NCBI GenBank assembly: GCA_035470785.1
Contig: DATIQN010000008.1
Location: 1 to 35,251 of the forward strand
Direction of reading: 5' to 3'
Length of the DNA stretch: 35,251 nt
Source of the DNA: Croceibacterium_B sp035470785
Lineage (GTDB): Bacteria; Pseudomonadota; Alphaproteobacteria; Sphingomonadales; Sphingomonadaceae
Numbering within the stretch: the stretch's first letter is position 1; each line of letters begins with the position of its first letter. The notes beneath the pieces were generated by a model that saw only the letters and a program-made list of their open reading frames with translations, was not told the DNA's origin and made no database searches. Position numbers and translations under genes: made by a program. Shown in pieces: positions 14,681 through 23,714 of the stretch.

Positions 14681-15094
14681 CTACCACTCAATCTTGCCGC
14701 GCGTGGCCTTCACCGTCCCGCGAGCCTTCTTCGACTTGATCCGCTGCTCCTTGCCGACGCGGTTGAGGCGGGTCTTGGCACGCTTCTTCGGCTCGATCTG
14801 CGCCTGCTCGAGCAATTCGGCGAGGCGGGCGCGGGCATCCTCGCGGTTGGCCTCCTGGGTGCGGAACTTGCGCGCGGTAAGCACGATCTCGCCCTTGGCG
14901 GTCATCCGGCTGCCGGCGAGAGTCTTGAGGCGCTGGAACACTTGCGGTTCGAGGCGCAGCGCGAACACATCGAGCCGCAGCTGGACGGCCGTCGCCACCT
15001 TGTTGACGTTCTGGCCACCGGGCCCAGAGGCGGCGATGAAGCTCTCCTCGACCAAGTCGAGTGCGCGGGCGGTCAGCGAAGGCTCCTCATCCAT
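14681..15094 (-). CDS. arfB: Alternative ribosome-rescue factor ArfB (peptidyl-tRNA hydrolase, ICT1/YaeJ type)
   Basis: A release-factor-like hydrolase that frees stalled ribosomes lacking a stop codon. The catalytic GGQ motif is in AASGPGGQNVNKVATAVQLR. The C-terminus is a Lys/Arg-rich tail (EPKKRAKTRLNRVGKEQRIK and KSKKARGTVKATRGKIEW), which in ArfB enters the empty mRNA channel. Length is 137 residues, normal. ATG 15094 overlaps the preceding rluA-type gene by eight bases, implying translational coupling. Confidence 0.95.
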   Translation of the reverse strand: MDEEPSLTARALDLVEESFIAASGPGGQNVNKVATAVQLRLDVFALRLEPQVFQRLKTLAGSRMTAKGEIVLTARKFRTQEANREDARARLAELLEQAQIEPKKRAKTRLNRVGKEQRIKSKKARGTVKATRGKIEW

Positions 15095-15740
15095 CGGAAA
15101 ATCCGAGTGCGATGAAGTCGGCCGGCATCGGCGCGACGGCGACGATCGGCGACTTGCCCTCGCGGGGAATCTCGAGCGCGGCGGCATGGAGCATGGTTCG
15201 CGCGGCGTGCTGGCCATCACCGTAGACCGGGTCGCCGAACAGCGGAATGCCGATGCCGCTCGCCGCATGGACCCTGATCTGGTGGGTGCGCCCTGTTTCC
15301 GGGCGAAACTCGACCAGCGCACGGCCGCCGTGCTCGGCGATGACGCGCCAATGCGTCACCGACGGTTTGCCCTTCTTCGCCGGGATCATCCGCCAGCCCT
15401 TTTCGGCGCTGCTGATCTTGCTCAGCGCCAATTCGACCGTGCCTTCCTTCTCCAGCGGCACGCCCGCGAGGATGCCGAGGTAGCGCTTGCCGACCTGCCG
15501 CTCCTCGAACGCCCTGGAAAAACGCTTGAGCGCCTTCGGATTGCGCGCGAGCAACAGGCAGCCCGAGGTGTCGGTATCGATCCGGTGGACCGGCACAGGT
15601 TGCCGCTGGAAGCCGAGCTTGAGCTCGTCGAGACGGTCCTCGAGCGAGGCCCCGCCCGCGCGTGGCCGTTCGATCGGCAGCCCACCCGGCTTGTCGATCA
15701 CCAGAGATTCGCCGTCTTCGAAGAGGATCGGGATGTCCAT
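15087..15740 (-). CDS. RluA-family pseudouridine synthase
   Basis: Converts uridine to pseudouridine in rRNA or tRNA. The catalytic motif HRIDTDTSGCLLLARN contains the essential Asp. Later blocks GKRYLGILAGVP, RPETGRTHQIRVHAASGIGI and FGDPVYGD fit the RluA/RluC/RluD/TruC family. With 217 residues and no S4 domain, it most resembles the short RluA/TruC-type enzymes; the target site cannot be told. ATG 15740 is preferred over GTG 15746 because AAGGGG is best spaced from it. It sits between the aminotransferase (25-base gap) and arfB (8-base overlap). Confidence 0.92.
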   Translation of the reverse strand: MDIPILFEDGESLVIDKPGGLPIERPRAGGASLEDRLDELKLGFQRQPVPVHRIDTDTSGCLLLARNPKALKRFSRAFEERQVGKRYLGILAGVPLEKEGTVELALSKISSAEKGWRMIPAKKGKPSVTHWRVIAEHGGRALVEFRPETGRTHQIRVHAASGIGIPLFGDPVYGDGQHAARTMLHAAALEIPREGKSPIVAVAPMPADFIALGFSDG

Positions 15741-15765
15741 CGTCACCCCTTAGCGCAATTGGGAC

Positions 15766-16941
15766 TCAGGCCAAGGCCGCGGTAATCCGCCGCATCGCCT
15801 CTTCAAGCACCGCCTCGTCGGCGGCGAAGCTGATGCGGAAGCCGTCCCGGCCGCCGAACGCGCTGGCGGCGACGACCGCCACGCCGTGTTCGAGCAAGTG
15901 CAGCGCCAGCGCGTTGTCGTCTCCGAACCGCTTGATCAGCGGCGCGGCGTCGATAAGGCAATAGAACGCGCCCTCGGGCACCGGCGTTGAAAGGTCCGGT
16001 ATGGCGTTGATGGCCGCGACAACGAGGTCGCGCCTGGCACGGAAGCGCTCGCGCCAGCCTTGGAGGAAGTCCTGCGGTCCTTCGAACGCAGCGACGGCAG
16101 CCGCCTGGCTGATCGACGCGGGGTTGCCGCTGGTGTTGCTCTGCAGCCGGCCCATCGCCTCGATCAGCCACCCCGGTCCCGTGGCGACGCCGATACGGAA
16201 GCCGGTCATTGCATGGCTCTTGGAGACGCCCGAAACCGTGCACACCCGCTCGGCAAGATCGGGGCACAGCGCGGCGAGCGTCGCGTGCGGGGCCCCGGTG
16301 TAGATCAGCGGCGAGTAGATATCGTCGCTCAGCACCAGCACGTGCGGGTGGCGGCGCAGGACTTGGGCGATGTCTTTGAGCATCTGCGCCGGAAAGACCG
16401 CGCCGGTAGGATTGCCCGGGCTGTTGAGCATCAGCCACTTAGTGCGCGGCGTGATCAGCGCTTCGAGCCTAGCTGGCTCGAAGCGGAATCCTTCGCTCGC
16501 GCGGGTCTCGAGCGGGACTACGGTTCCACCGCAAAAGCGCACCATCTGCGGGTAGCTGACCCACCACGGCGCGGGAATAATGACCTCGTCGCCTCCGCTC
16601 ACCGTCGCCGCGATCGCTTCGAAGATCGCCTGCTTGCCGCCGGCGGTGACGATCACGCTCCTGGGATCGGCGGCGATGCCGAGGTCGCGCTCGAAGTGCA
16701 GCGCCGCGGCACGCTTGAGCCGGGCGGTGCCCGTGACTGGGGTGTACTTGGTGTCGCCCGCGTCGAGCGCCGCCTTGGCCGCCTCGATCACGTGCGCCGG
16801 GGTGGCGAAGTCGGGCTCGCCGACCGAGAGAGAGATCACGTCGCGCCCCTGCTCGCGCAGCTCGGTCGCGCGGTCGGTCATCGCCGTGGTCGGCGAGGCT
16901 TCGATGCGCTGGAGCGCGGCGGATAGCTTGCCGGCGTTCAT
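15766..16941 (-). CDS. Pyridoxal-phosphate aminotransferase, aspartate type (class I/II)
   Basis: A fold-type I aminotransferase of 391 residues, of the I-gamma aspartate/aromatic group by overall pattern. The conserved N-terminal VISLSVGEPDFATP, NSPGNPTGAVF, the pyridoxal Lys in SGVSKSHAMTGFRIG and the C-terminal substrate Arg in DGFRISFA are all present. It likely transfers amino groups between aspartate (or another amino acid) and 2-oxoglutarate. Its ATG overlaps the pabBC stop as ATGA, so it is translationally coupled to folate synthesis; whether this reflects function or convenience is open. Confidence 0.92.
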   Translation of the reverse strand: MNAGKLSAALQRIEASPTTAMTDRATELREQGRDVISLSVGEPDFATPAHVIEAAKAALDAGDTKYTPVTGTARLKRAAALHFERDLGIAADPRSVIVTAGGKQAIFEAIAATVSGGDEVIIPAPWWVSYPQMVRFCGGTVVPLETRASEGFRFEPARLEALITPRTKWLMLNSPGNPTGAVFPAQMLKDIAQVLRRHPHVLVLSDDIYSPLIYTGAPHATLAALCPDLAERVCTVSGVSKSHAMTGFRIGVATGPGWLIEAMGRLQSNTSGNPASISQAAAVAAFEGPQDFLQGWRERFRARRDLVVAAINAIPDLSTPVPEGAFYCLIDAAPLIKRFGDDNALALHLLEHGVAVVAASAFGGRDGFRISFAADEAVLEEAMRRITAALA

Positions 16942-18734
16942 GGCTGCAACCTGGCCGGGATCAGGCCGCGCGTGGCGTTGCCGATGAGGAAGCCGTCCGC
17001 CAAGTCGGCCAGCGCCAGCTCGGCTTCGTGCGCGCGGCCCTCTTCGATCAGCTTGTGGCGCAAGACCCCGGGCAGCAAGCCGAGCGAAGCCGAGGGCGTC
17101 AGCAATTTACCGCCGCGCTCGACGAAAATATTCGTGAAGCTGCCTTCGGTCACAAGTCCGTCGTCGCGCACGAACAGCGCTTCATGCGCGCCCTGCTCCC
17201 GCGCCGCCGCGAGCGCCGCTTCGTAGAAGCCGCGGTCGGTGCTCTTGTGGCGCAGGCGCCAGTCGCTGGTCACGACCGGGAGCGGCAGCACGACGCATTG
17301 CGCGGTTCCCTCCACCGGCGCAGGCAACGGCATGGCCTCTAGCGCAATTTCGCCGCTGCGCGCGAGCAGCAGGCGCAGCTTGGCCGGCTGGTCGAGCTCG
17401 AAGCACAGCGCCTGGATGCGGTTCCTTGCCTCGTGCCGGTCGAACGAGAAGCCGAGCTCGCCCGCGCTCCCCTTCATCCGCTCGAGGTGCAGCTCGAGCA
17501 GGTCGATGCCGCTCTCGTGATCGAAGCGCATCGTTTCGATCAGGTCGTGGCCGCCGGCGGCCTCGCGCACGAAGCCGGCCTTGATCAGGCATTCGCGCCA
17601 TTCGCCCATTCCGTCGCTGTCGGCCACGATCGCACCGCCGACGCCGAGCACGGCGTGGTGCTTGTCGTTTTCGCCCGGAGTCAGCCGGATCGTACGGATG
17701 GCGACGTTGAAGGCGGCGTCGTCGCCCGCTCCAATGCGTCCGATGGCGCCGCAATAGGGTCCGCGCGCGTCGCGCTCGACCGCGTCGATCAGCTCCATCG
17801 CGCGAATTTTCGGTGCGCCAGTGATCGAGCCGCACGGGAACAAAGCGCGGATCATGTCGATCGCGCCCTTGCCTTCGCGCAAGGTAGCGCGGACCGTCGA
17901 AGTCATCGTGTGCACGGTCGGGTAGGTTTCGACGATAAAGGGTTTGTCCACCCGCACGGTCCCGGCTTCGGCCACGCGGCTGAGGTCGTTGCGCATCAGG
18001 TCGACGATCATCAGGTTCTCGGCCTTGTCCTTGACCGACCCGGCGAGCTCGACGGCAAGGTCGGCGTCTTCCTCGGCGGTGCGCCCGCGTGGGCGGGTGC
18101 CCTTCATCGGCTTGACCTTGGCGTCGCGGCCTTTGAGCGCGAAGAACAGCTCAGGGCTGAAGGAGAGCAGCCAGTGGCTGCCGTCGAACACCAGCCCGCC
18201 GTAGCCCGCCTGGGCTGCCGGGCGGATCGCGGCGTAGAGCGCCACCGGGTCGCCGCGCGCCGCGCCGGCGAGCCGAAACGTCAGGTTGGCCTGATAGATG
18301 TCGCCAGCGCGGATCGCTTCGTGCAGGCGATCGAACGCCGCGAGGTAGGCGCCGGTCGAAACCTGCGGGTCGAGCGGTCCGATCGAGGCATGGCCGCCCC
18401 GCGCTCTTTGCGCGAGCCATTGCGGCACCTCGGCCGAAGCGATCGTTCGCGGAGCATCGAACAGTCCGAGCCAGACGAGCGGCCCGTCGGCGCCAGTGCG
18501 CTCCGCCGCGAGCGAGACGAGCTTCGCCTCCAGCGCGAGTCCGGCCTCGTAAGCAATGTAGCCCGCCAGCGTGCCGCCGCCTTCGCGCCGGGCCGCGTCG
18601 GCATCGGCCAGCACCCGCTCGACCTCGTCCGCCGTCCGCGCGACGAAGATCGAGCGCGGGTTCTCGAACAAGTGCGCATCGACCGCGCCTTCGCTGCGCG
18701 CATCGTCGAGAAGGATGAAAGGCTCGCCCGCCAT
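16938..18734 (-). CDS. pabB: Bifunctional aminodeoxychorismate synthase component I / aminodeoxychorismate lyase
   Basis: A fusion making p-aminobenzoate for folate. The N-terminal two thirds (about residues 1-370) is a chorismate-binding PabB domain, with KVKPMKGTRPRG, HTMTSTVRATLREG and the FPCGSITGAPKIRAMELID signature. The C-terminal third (about 385-598) is a class IV aminotransferase-fold PabC lyase: LIETMRFDHESGIDLLELH, the likely pyridoxal Lys in RHKSTDRGFYEAAL, and VTEGSFTNIFVE with LLPGVLRHKL. A PabA glutaminase subunit is not in the window. The start is ATG 18734 with AAGGCGAGG upstream. It heads the overlapping run pabBC, aminotransferase, rluA type, arfB. Confidence 0.94.
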   Translation of the reverse strand: MAGEPFILLDDARSEGAVDAHLFENPRSIFVARTADEVERVLADADAARREGGGTLAGYIAYEAGLALEAKLVSLAAERTGADGPLVWLGLFDAPRTIASAEVPQWLAQRARGGHASIGPLDPQVSTGAYLAAFDRLHEAIRAGDIYQANLTFRLAGAARGDPVALYAAIRPAAQAGYGGLVFDGSHWLLSFSPELFFALKGRDAKVKPMKGTRPRGRTAEEDADLAVELAGSVKDKAENLMIVDLMRNDLSRVAEAGTVRVDKPFIVETYPTVHTMTSTVRATLREGKGAIDMIRALFPCGSITGAPKIRAMELIDAVERDARGPYCGAIGRIGAGDDAAFNVAIRTIRLTPGENDKHHAVLGVGGAIVADSDGMGEWRECLIKAGFVREAAGGHDLIETMRFDHESGIDLLELHLERMKGSAGELGFSFDRHEARNRIQALCFELDQPAKLRLLLARSGEIALEAMPLPAPVEGTAQCVVLPLPVVTSDWRLRHKSTDRGFYEAALAAAREQGAHEALFVRDDGLVTEGSFTNIFVERGGKLLTPSASLGLLPGVLRHKLIEEGRAHEAELALADLADGFLIGNATRGLIPARLQP

Positions 18735-18814
18735 GGCCTCGCCTTAGCCGCTCGGAAAGCAAAGTCTATCGCTTGACCGCGTCTCGCCGAAAGGTGCGAC
18801 GCAGCGCCCGAAGC

Positions 18815-21478
18815 CTAAGCAGGATGAGCCGCCAGCCAGCCGTGCAGTTCTGCGCTCATCTTCGGATAGCTCGCGAGCCGGTCCTTGAGCGCGGAGATGG
18901 CCTGTTCGATCGGCTTTTGCTGGTCGGTCGGCAGGCTGGCGCGCAGCGTCCCCAGCTTGCCGATCATTGCCGGATCGATCGACGATCCGACGAGCCGCCG
19001 GTAGAACGCCGAGCGACCCGAATCGTCGACCAGCTTCTCGACCTCGGCGCGGTGCGCCATCGTGAAGTCGTAGGCCAGCCCCGGATTCGATCCTGACACG
19101 CTGGTGATGATCGCCGCGCTGGTCGTGCCCGCCTTGCCGGTGAGCGCGAAGTCGAGCGCCTTCTGCGCCAGCGCCCGGTCATTCGCCGCACCGAGCAGCT
19201 CGTAATATGTCGCTCGCTCGTTCGCGTTCTTGGTATTCGCCGCGAGGCTGTTGAGCAGCTGCCAGTCGGCCGGGGAGGCGTTCTTCGCGGCGATGTTGAG
19301 CCAGGTCGTCTTGAGCGGGCCGTCGAGAGCGTGGGGGTCGCTCGCCAGCCTGGCGAAGCGGCTGCGCGCCTGCCCGACCACCGAGGCGTCGCCCATCTTG
19401 CCGAGCGCGGCGATGAGTTCGGCGCGCAGGTTGGCGTAGACCAGCGGCTCGTCGGCGCGCGGATCGAGGCCGAGCGCCCGCAGCCGGGGCAGCCAGAGCT
19501 TGCGCAGCTCGCCGGCGAGCGCGGCCTTGTCGGGGTCGGCCCGCAGCTGGTCGTAGAGGCCGCTCCACATCGAAACCGCGGATTGGGCGACCACCGGATT
19601 GGCATCGGCGGGAATCGCGGCGAGCAGGTCGAACGCGGGTGCCCCCGGCTGGTAGCCGGCACCGGCGAGCGCAAGGTTATCACGTACCAGGCCGAGCTGG
19701 TCGATGGGCTTGAGCTGCGGCATCGCCGCCTGCAGCTTCTGCAGCAGCGCCGGCGAATAGAGCGTGCGGAAATAGCCGAGCTGGCCGCCGTTGACGATCA
19801 CCGGGCCGCAGCCCGGCACGGTCAGCGAGGCCGAACCCTGGAGCACGCTGCGGACCGGCTGTGCACCACCGGATTCGACCAGCAGCGGCACGCGCCAGTG
19901 GCCGGGATTGGCGGTCACTTCGTCCTTACGGTCGCGGCTGAACTCGCCTTGCGTCAGCGACAGCGCGGTCTGACCGTTGGTGCAGGTGGCCTCGGCGCGG
20001 ACGAGCGGGATGCCCGGCTGGGTGGTGAAGTCGTGTGCGATCGCAGAGAGTCCGGGCGCGCCGGCGGCCTCGACCGCCTGCCACAAATCGTCGGTCTTGG
20101 CGTTGGCATACTTGTGCGCGGCAATGTAGCTGCGGATGCCGTTGCGCCAGGTGTCCGCGCCGGCAAAGGCCTCGAGCATCGAGATCACCGCCTCGCCCTT
20201 CTGGTAGGTAATCGAATCGAATGCCTGGTTGATCTCTTCGACCGAACGCATGTGCTGCACGATCGGGTGGGTGCTCTTGAAGCTGTCGAGCGCCATCGCG
20301 GCTTCGCGGCCGCCGACACGGTCGAGCAGCGGGAACCACTCGGGATGGAAATGGTCGGTCGCCTTGGTCTCCATCCAGCTGGCGAAGCCTTCGTTGAGCC
20401 AAATGTCGTCCCACCAGGCCATCGTCACCATGTCGCCGAACCACTGGTGCGCGGTTTCGTGCGCCTGGACCTCATAGATCTCCTGCAGGCGCGCGGCGCT
20501 GGTGTTCGCCGGATCGTTGAGAAGCTCGCGATTGAAGGTGAAGATCGCGCCCCAGTTCTCCATCGCGCCGAAGAACTGCGACTGGCCGGGGCCGGCAACG
20601 TTGTCGAGCTTGGGGAGCGGGAATTTCTGGCCGAAGTAATCGTCGTAATACGGCAGCAGCGCGGCGAGCGAGTCCATCGCGTAGCGCCCCTGCTCGCCGT
20701 TGCCGGCCGGAGCGACGACGCCCACTTCCACTCCGTTGCTGGCCTTTGTGGCCACTCGGTCGAAGTCGCCGGTGGCGAAGAACAGCAGGTAGCTCGACAT
20801 CCTCGGCGTCTGCTGGAAATAGACGTGCTTGTGGCCCGCGTCCGCGGGCACCGACTTGGCGATCGGTGTGTTGCTGAGCGCCATCTGGTTTGCCGGGACA
20901 ACCGCCGACAGCTCGAAGGTTGCCTTGTAGGCGGGCTCGTCGAACTCCGGCGCGAAGCGGCGACCGTCAGGCGCCTCGAACTGGGTGAACAGGCTGCGCA
21001 CGGTCTTGCCGGTCCGCTCGTCGGGGTAGTCGAGCGCGAACAGGCCGTTGGCCTGGGTGTTGATCTTGCCGCTGTAGGCGACGTCGAGGCGGTATGTGCC
21101 GGGACGGATCGCCTTCGGTGCGGTGAACTGGACTTGCTCCACCGCCGGATCGAGCTTGGCACTCAGGTTCACCGCCGCGCCCTTGCCGCTGGCCGGGCTG
21201 AGCCGGGCCGAGGCGATCATCAACTCGTTGGCGTTCAGCGTCAGCGTACCGGTCGCCTGGAAGACCACCAGCGTCACGCTTTCGGTGCCGTTGAAAGTCA
21301 TCTTCCCGGCATCGGGCCGCACGTCGATCCGGTAGTGCAGCGGACGCGCGGTGCGCGGCAGGTTGCTGGTGACCGATGCGAGGAGAGGCGAGGGCGCCGG
21401 TGCGGCGGCCTGGGCAAAGGCGACGCCGGCGGTGCTCGCCAGCAACAGGGCCGCGGTGGCGGTAATTGCGAAACGCAT
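18815..21478 (-). CDS. M1-family metallopeptidase (aminopeptidase N-like), exported
   Basis: An 887-residue zinc aminopeptidase with signal peptide MRFAITATAALLLASTAGVA cleaved near FAQA, so periplasmic or secreted. It has the M1 exopeptidase motif GAMEN at 304-308 and the zinc site HETAH (340-344) with the third ligand Glu363 in LNEGFASWMETK. A C-terminal helical domain (ERAP1-like) follows. Length matches other M1 enzymes. It lies 86 bases downstream of the histidine kinase on the same strand, so it may belong to that operon. Confidence 0.95.
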   Translation of the reverse strand: MRFAITATAALLLASTAGVAFAQAAAPAPSPLLASVTSNLPRTARPLHYRIDVRPDAGKMTFNGTESVTLVVFQATGTLTLNANELMIASARLSPASGKGAAVNLSAKLDPAVEQVQFTAPKAIRPGTYRLDVAYSGKINTQANGLFALDYPDERTGKTVRSLFTQFEAPDGRRFAPEFDEPAYKATFELSAVVPANQMALSNTPIAKSVPADAGHKHVYFQQTPRMSSYLLFFATGDFDRVATKASNGVEVGVVAPAGNGEQGRYAMDSLAALLPYYDDYFGQKFPLPKLDNVAGPGQSQFFGAMENWGAIFTFNRELLNDPANTSAARLQEIYEVQAHETAHQWFGDMVTMAWWDDIWLNEGFASWMETKATDHFHPEWFPLLDRVGGREAAMALDSFKSTHPIVQHMRSVEEINQAFDSITYQKGEAVISMLEAFAGADTWRNGIRSYIAAHKYANAKTDDLWQAVEAAGAPGLSAIAHDFTTQPGIPLVRAEATCTNGQTALSLTQGEFSRDRKDEVTANPGHWRVPLLVESGGAQPVRSVLQGSASLTVPGCGPVIVNGGQLGYFRTLYSPALLQKLQAAMPQLKPIDQLGLVRDNLALAGAGYQPGAPAFDLLAAIPADANPVVAQSAVSMWSGLYDQLRADPDKAALAGELRKLWLPRLRALGLDPRADEPLVYANLRAELIAALGKMGDASVVGQARSRFARLASDPHALDGPLKTTWLNIAAKNASPADWQLLNSLAANTKNANERATYYELLGAANDRALAQKALDFALTGKAGTTSAAIITSVSGSNPGLAYDFTMAHRAEVEKLVDDSGRSAFYRRLVGSSIDPAMIGKLGTLRASLPTDQQKPIEQAISALKDRLASYPKMSAELHGWLAAHPA

Positions 21479-21564
21479 TGTAAGAGGGCGCTCCCGAAAC
21501 TGGTTTTAAGCGAAACCGCCTAGCAACCGGGTTCCTGCTTGGCGATGTCGCCTGTCGAGCCCAC

Positions 21565-22953
21565 TCAACGCTTCGTCGGCAACCGCAGTTCCACGCTGAG
21601 GCCGCCTCCAGACCGGTTGGCCAGCACCAGCCGGCCGCCGTGCTGCTCGGCGATGGCGCGCGCGATCGCCAGTCCCAGCCCCGCGCCGCCGGTCGTGCGA
21701 TTGCGCGAGCCTTCGCCGCGCGTGAACGGTTCCATCATCCGGGAAAGATCGCGTTCGGGAATGCCGGGGCCTTCGTCCAGAATACGAATCACCGCCGTTC
21801 CGCCGTCGCGCGACAGCGACACCGTCGCGCGCTGGCCATAGCGCAAGGCGTTGGCAATCAGATTGCGCAGCGCGCGGCGCAGCCAGGTGGCGCGCAGCGG
21901 CAGCGCGATGCGCGGACCTTCCTCGAGCGTGACGGGTTCGCCCATGTCCTCGAATTCCTCGACCACCGAGGCGACCAGCGCGGCGAGGTCGGTCGATTCG
22001 AGCGGGTCGGTCGGACGGCCGACTCGGGCGAGCGAGAGGATGTCGTCGAGCGTGTGCGCGATGTCCTCGATCGTCCGCGCCATCTTCTCGCGCTCCGTGT
22101 CGTCGGCCACGCTCTCGATACGCACGCGCAGCGCCGCGAGCGGGGTCTTGAGGTCGTGGCCGATCGCGCCGAGCATTACGTCCTTCTCGTCGAGCAGGGC
22201 GGCGATGCGCGCTTCCATGGCGTTGTGCGCGATAATCAGCCGGCGCGTGTCGTCGGGACCACTCGGTTCGATCTGGCCGGCGGTCTCGCGCGTCGCGGCG
22301 AAAGTCTCGAGGCGCCGGGTGAGCGCCGCCAGCGGCTGGGTGATCCGGCGCAAGAGCAGCGCCAGCAAGCCGACCAGCACGACGTAGAGCAGCAGCGTCT
22401 GCATGATCAGCGTGCCGAGCTGGCGCGGTCCGCTGTCGAGCAAAGGCACGCGAGCGACGGTCCATTCGGTTTCGCCGGGGCGCAGCAGGGCGGCGACTAT
22501 GAATTCGCCTTGCGTCCACTCGGTCCGCGCCCTGAGGTCCGGCCGGTCGCGCAGGCGGCCCATGACATAGGCGTCCTCCGTCACCTTGCGCCGGGTGACG
22601 ACGAGCTGGCCGGGCACCACGCCTTGCTCGGTCAACACCGCTCGCAGCTGCTGCTCCCGGCGGGTGTCGCGCTTTTCGCCGGGACGCAGCGGGTTGCCGG
22701 AAGTGTGCTCGACCCGCAGCTGGCGCGATTCCAGGCCGTGGCCGTGGCGCGCGTTCTGGCGGATGTCGATCTGCGGCTGCGCGACGAGCTGGAAGGCGAG
22801 GCCGTTGGCATAGCCCATTTCGCGGCGCTGCTCGGTGGCACGATAGAGCAGCACCGCCGAGATGCCTTGCGCGACGAACAGCGCGACCCCCACCGCGAGC
22901 AACATTTGCCCGAGCAGGCTCTTGGGCAACAGGACCCGGATCGCCTTGGCCAT
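21565..22953 (-). CDS. Membrane sensor histidine kinase
   Basis: A 462-residue sensor. One membrane helix at about residues 13-36, a periplasmic domain of about 140 residues rich in Arg, a second helix at about 180-201, then HAMP and kinase domains. The H-box is AIGHDLKTPLAALRVRIE (His266), N-box LRNLIANALRYG, G1 DEGPGIPERD and G2 GGAGLGLAIARAIAEQHGG. The ATG (22953) overlaps the regulator's TGA by one base (TGATG). The frame is open further upstream, but this is antisense to nothing useful and is read-through in the regulator gene. The stimulus is unknown; the operon's EF-hand protein suggests divalent cations. Confidence 0.95.
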   Translation of the reverse strand: MAKAIRVLLPKSLLGQMLLAVGVALFVAQGISAVLLYRATEQRREMGYANGLAFQLVAQPQIDIRQNARHGHGLESRQLRVEHTSGNPLRPGEKRDTRREQQLRAVLTEQGVVPGQLVVTRRKVTEDAYVMGRLRDRPDLRARTEWTQGEFIVAALLRPGETEWTVARVPLLDSGPRQLGTLIMQTLLLYVVLVGLLALLLRRITQPLAALTRRLETFAATRETAGQIEPSGPDDTRRLIIAHNAMEARIAALLDEKDVMLGAIGHDLKTPLAALRVRIESVADDTEREKMARTIEDIAHTLDDILSLARVGRPTDPLESTDLAALVASVVEEFEDMGEPVTLEEGPRIALPLRATWLRRALRNLIANALRYGQRATVSLSRDGGTAVIRILDEGPGIPERDLSRMMEPFTRGEGSRNRTTGGAGLGLAIARAIAEQHGGRLVLANRSGGGLSVELRLPTKR

Positions 22954-23687
22954 CAGTCGGCCTCGGACGCGACCCGGCGGACATCGGCGGCGAAGCGATA
23001 GCCGCCGCCCCATACCGTCTGGATCAGCTTGGGATCGCGGCTGTCCTCTTCCATCTTGCGGCGCAGGCGGCTGACCTGGTTGTCGACCGCGCGGTCGAAC
23101 AAGTGCGCCTCGCGGCCCTGGACCATGTCGAGCAGCCGGTCGCGGTCGAGCACTTGGCGCGGGTGGCTGACGAAAGCGACGAGCAGGCGAAACTCGGCCG
23201 ACGAGATCGGCACTACGGCACCTTGCGGATCGGTCAGCTTGCGCTTGAGCGGATCGAGGCGCCAGCCGTCGAATTCGTAGAGCGCGTCCTCTTCGAGGGT
23301 CGCCGCCGACTTGCCGGCGCGGCGCAGCACCGAGCGGATGCGGGCGACCAGCTCGCGCGGCTCGAACGGTTTGGGCACGTAGTCGTCGGCGCCGATCTCG
23401 AGCCCGACGATGCGGTCCATCGCCTCGCCCTTGGCGGTGAGCAGGATGACGGGCAGGTTCTTCGTTTCGGTAAGGTGACGGCACAGCGAGAGGCCGTCCT
23501 CGCCCGGCATCATGATGTCGAGGAGGACGAGGTCGGGCGTTTCCTCGAGCAGGGCCGAGCGGGCTCTGGAAGCGTCTTCCGCCTGGCGCACGACAAACCC
23601 CTGGCGAGCAAGATACTCGGCCAGGGGCTCGCGCAAGCTCGCTTCGTCGTCGACGAGCAGCAGGCGGGTAGGCGCCGTGTCAGTCAT
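22953..23687 (-). CDS. OmpR/PhoB-family response regulator
   Basis: A 244-residue regulator with an N-terminal receiver (acidic pocket Asp13/Asp14, phospho-acceptor Asp57 in LVLLDIMMPGEDG, Lys107 in DDYVPKPFEP) and a C-terminal winged-helix DNA-binding domain (ISSAEFRLLVAFVSHPRQVL, VDNQVSRLRRKME, TVWGGGYRFA). It is the cognate of the kinase that overlaps its stop. It lies 27 bases after the EF-hand gene, so the three form one operon and the EF-hand gene is a likely target. Confidence 0.96.
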   Translation of the reverse strand: MTDTAPTRLLLVDDEASLREPLAEYLARQGFVVRQAEDASRARSALLEETPDLVLLDIMMPGEDGLSLCRHLTETKNLPVILLTAKGEAMDRIVGLEIGADDYVPKPFEPRELVARIRSVLRRAGKSAATLEEDALYEFDGWRLDPLKRKLTDPQGAVVPISSAEFRLLVAFVSHPRQVLDRDRLLDMVQGREAHLFDRAVDNQVSRLRRKMEEDSRDPKLIQTVWGGGYRFAADVRRVASEAD

Positions 23688-23714
23688 GGTCTTTCGGCGC
23701 CCCCTGCGGTCGGC

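Noticed and set aside
19331..21523. A 730-codon open frame on the plus strand across the M1 peptidase gene
   Set aside because: It is antisense to an unmistakable M1 gene with signal peptide and zinc motif; high GC content keeps opposite frames open. Its sequence is Arg/Gly/Val-rich with no family pattern.
22954..23484. N-terminal extension of the histidine kinase inside the regulator gene
   Set aside because: Same reason: low-complexity read-through of an out-of-phase frame; the kinase's first membrane helix starts right after ATG 22953.
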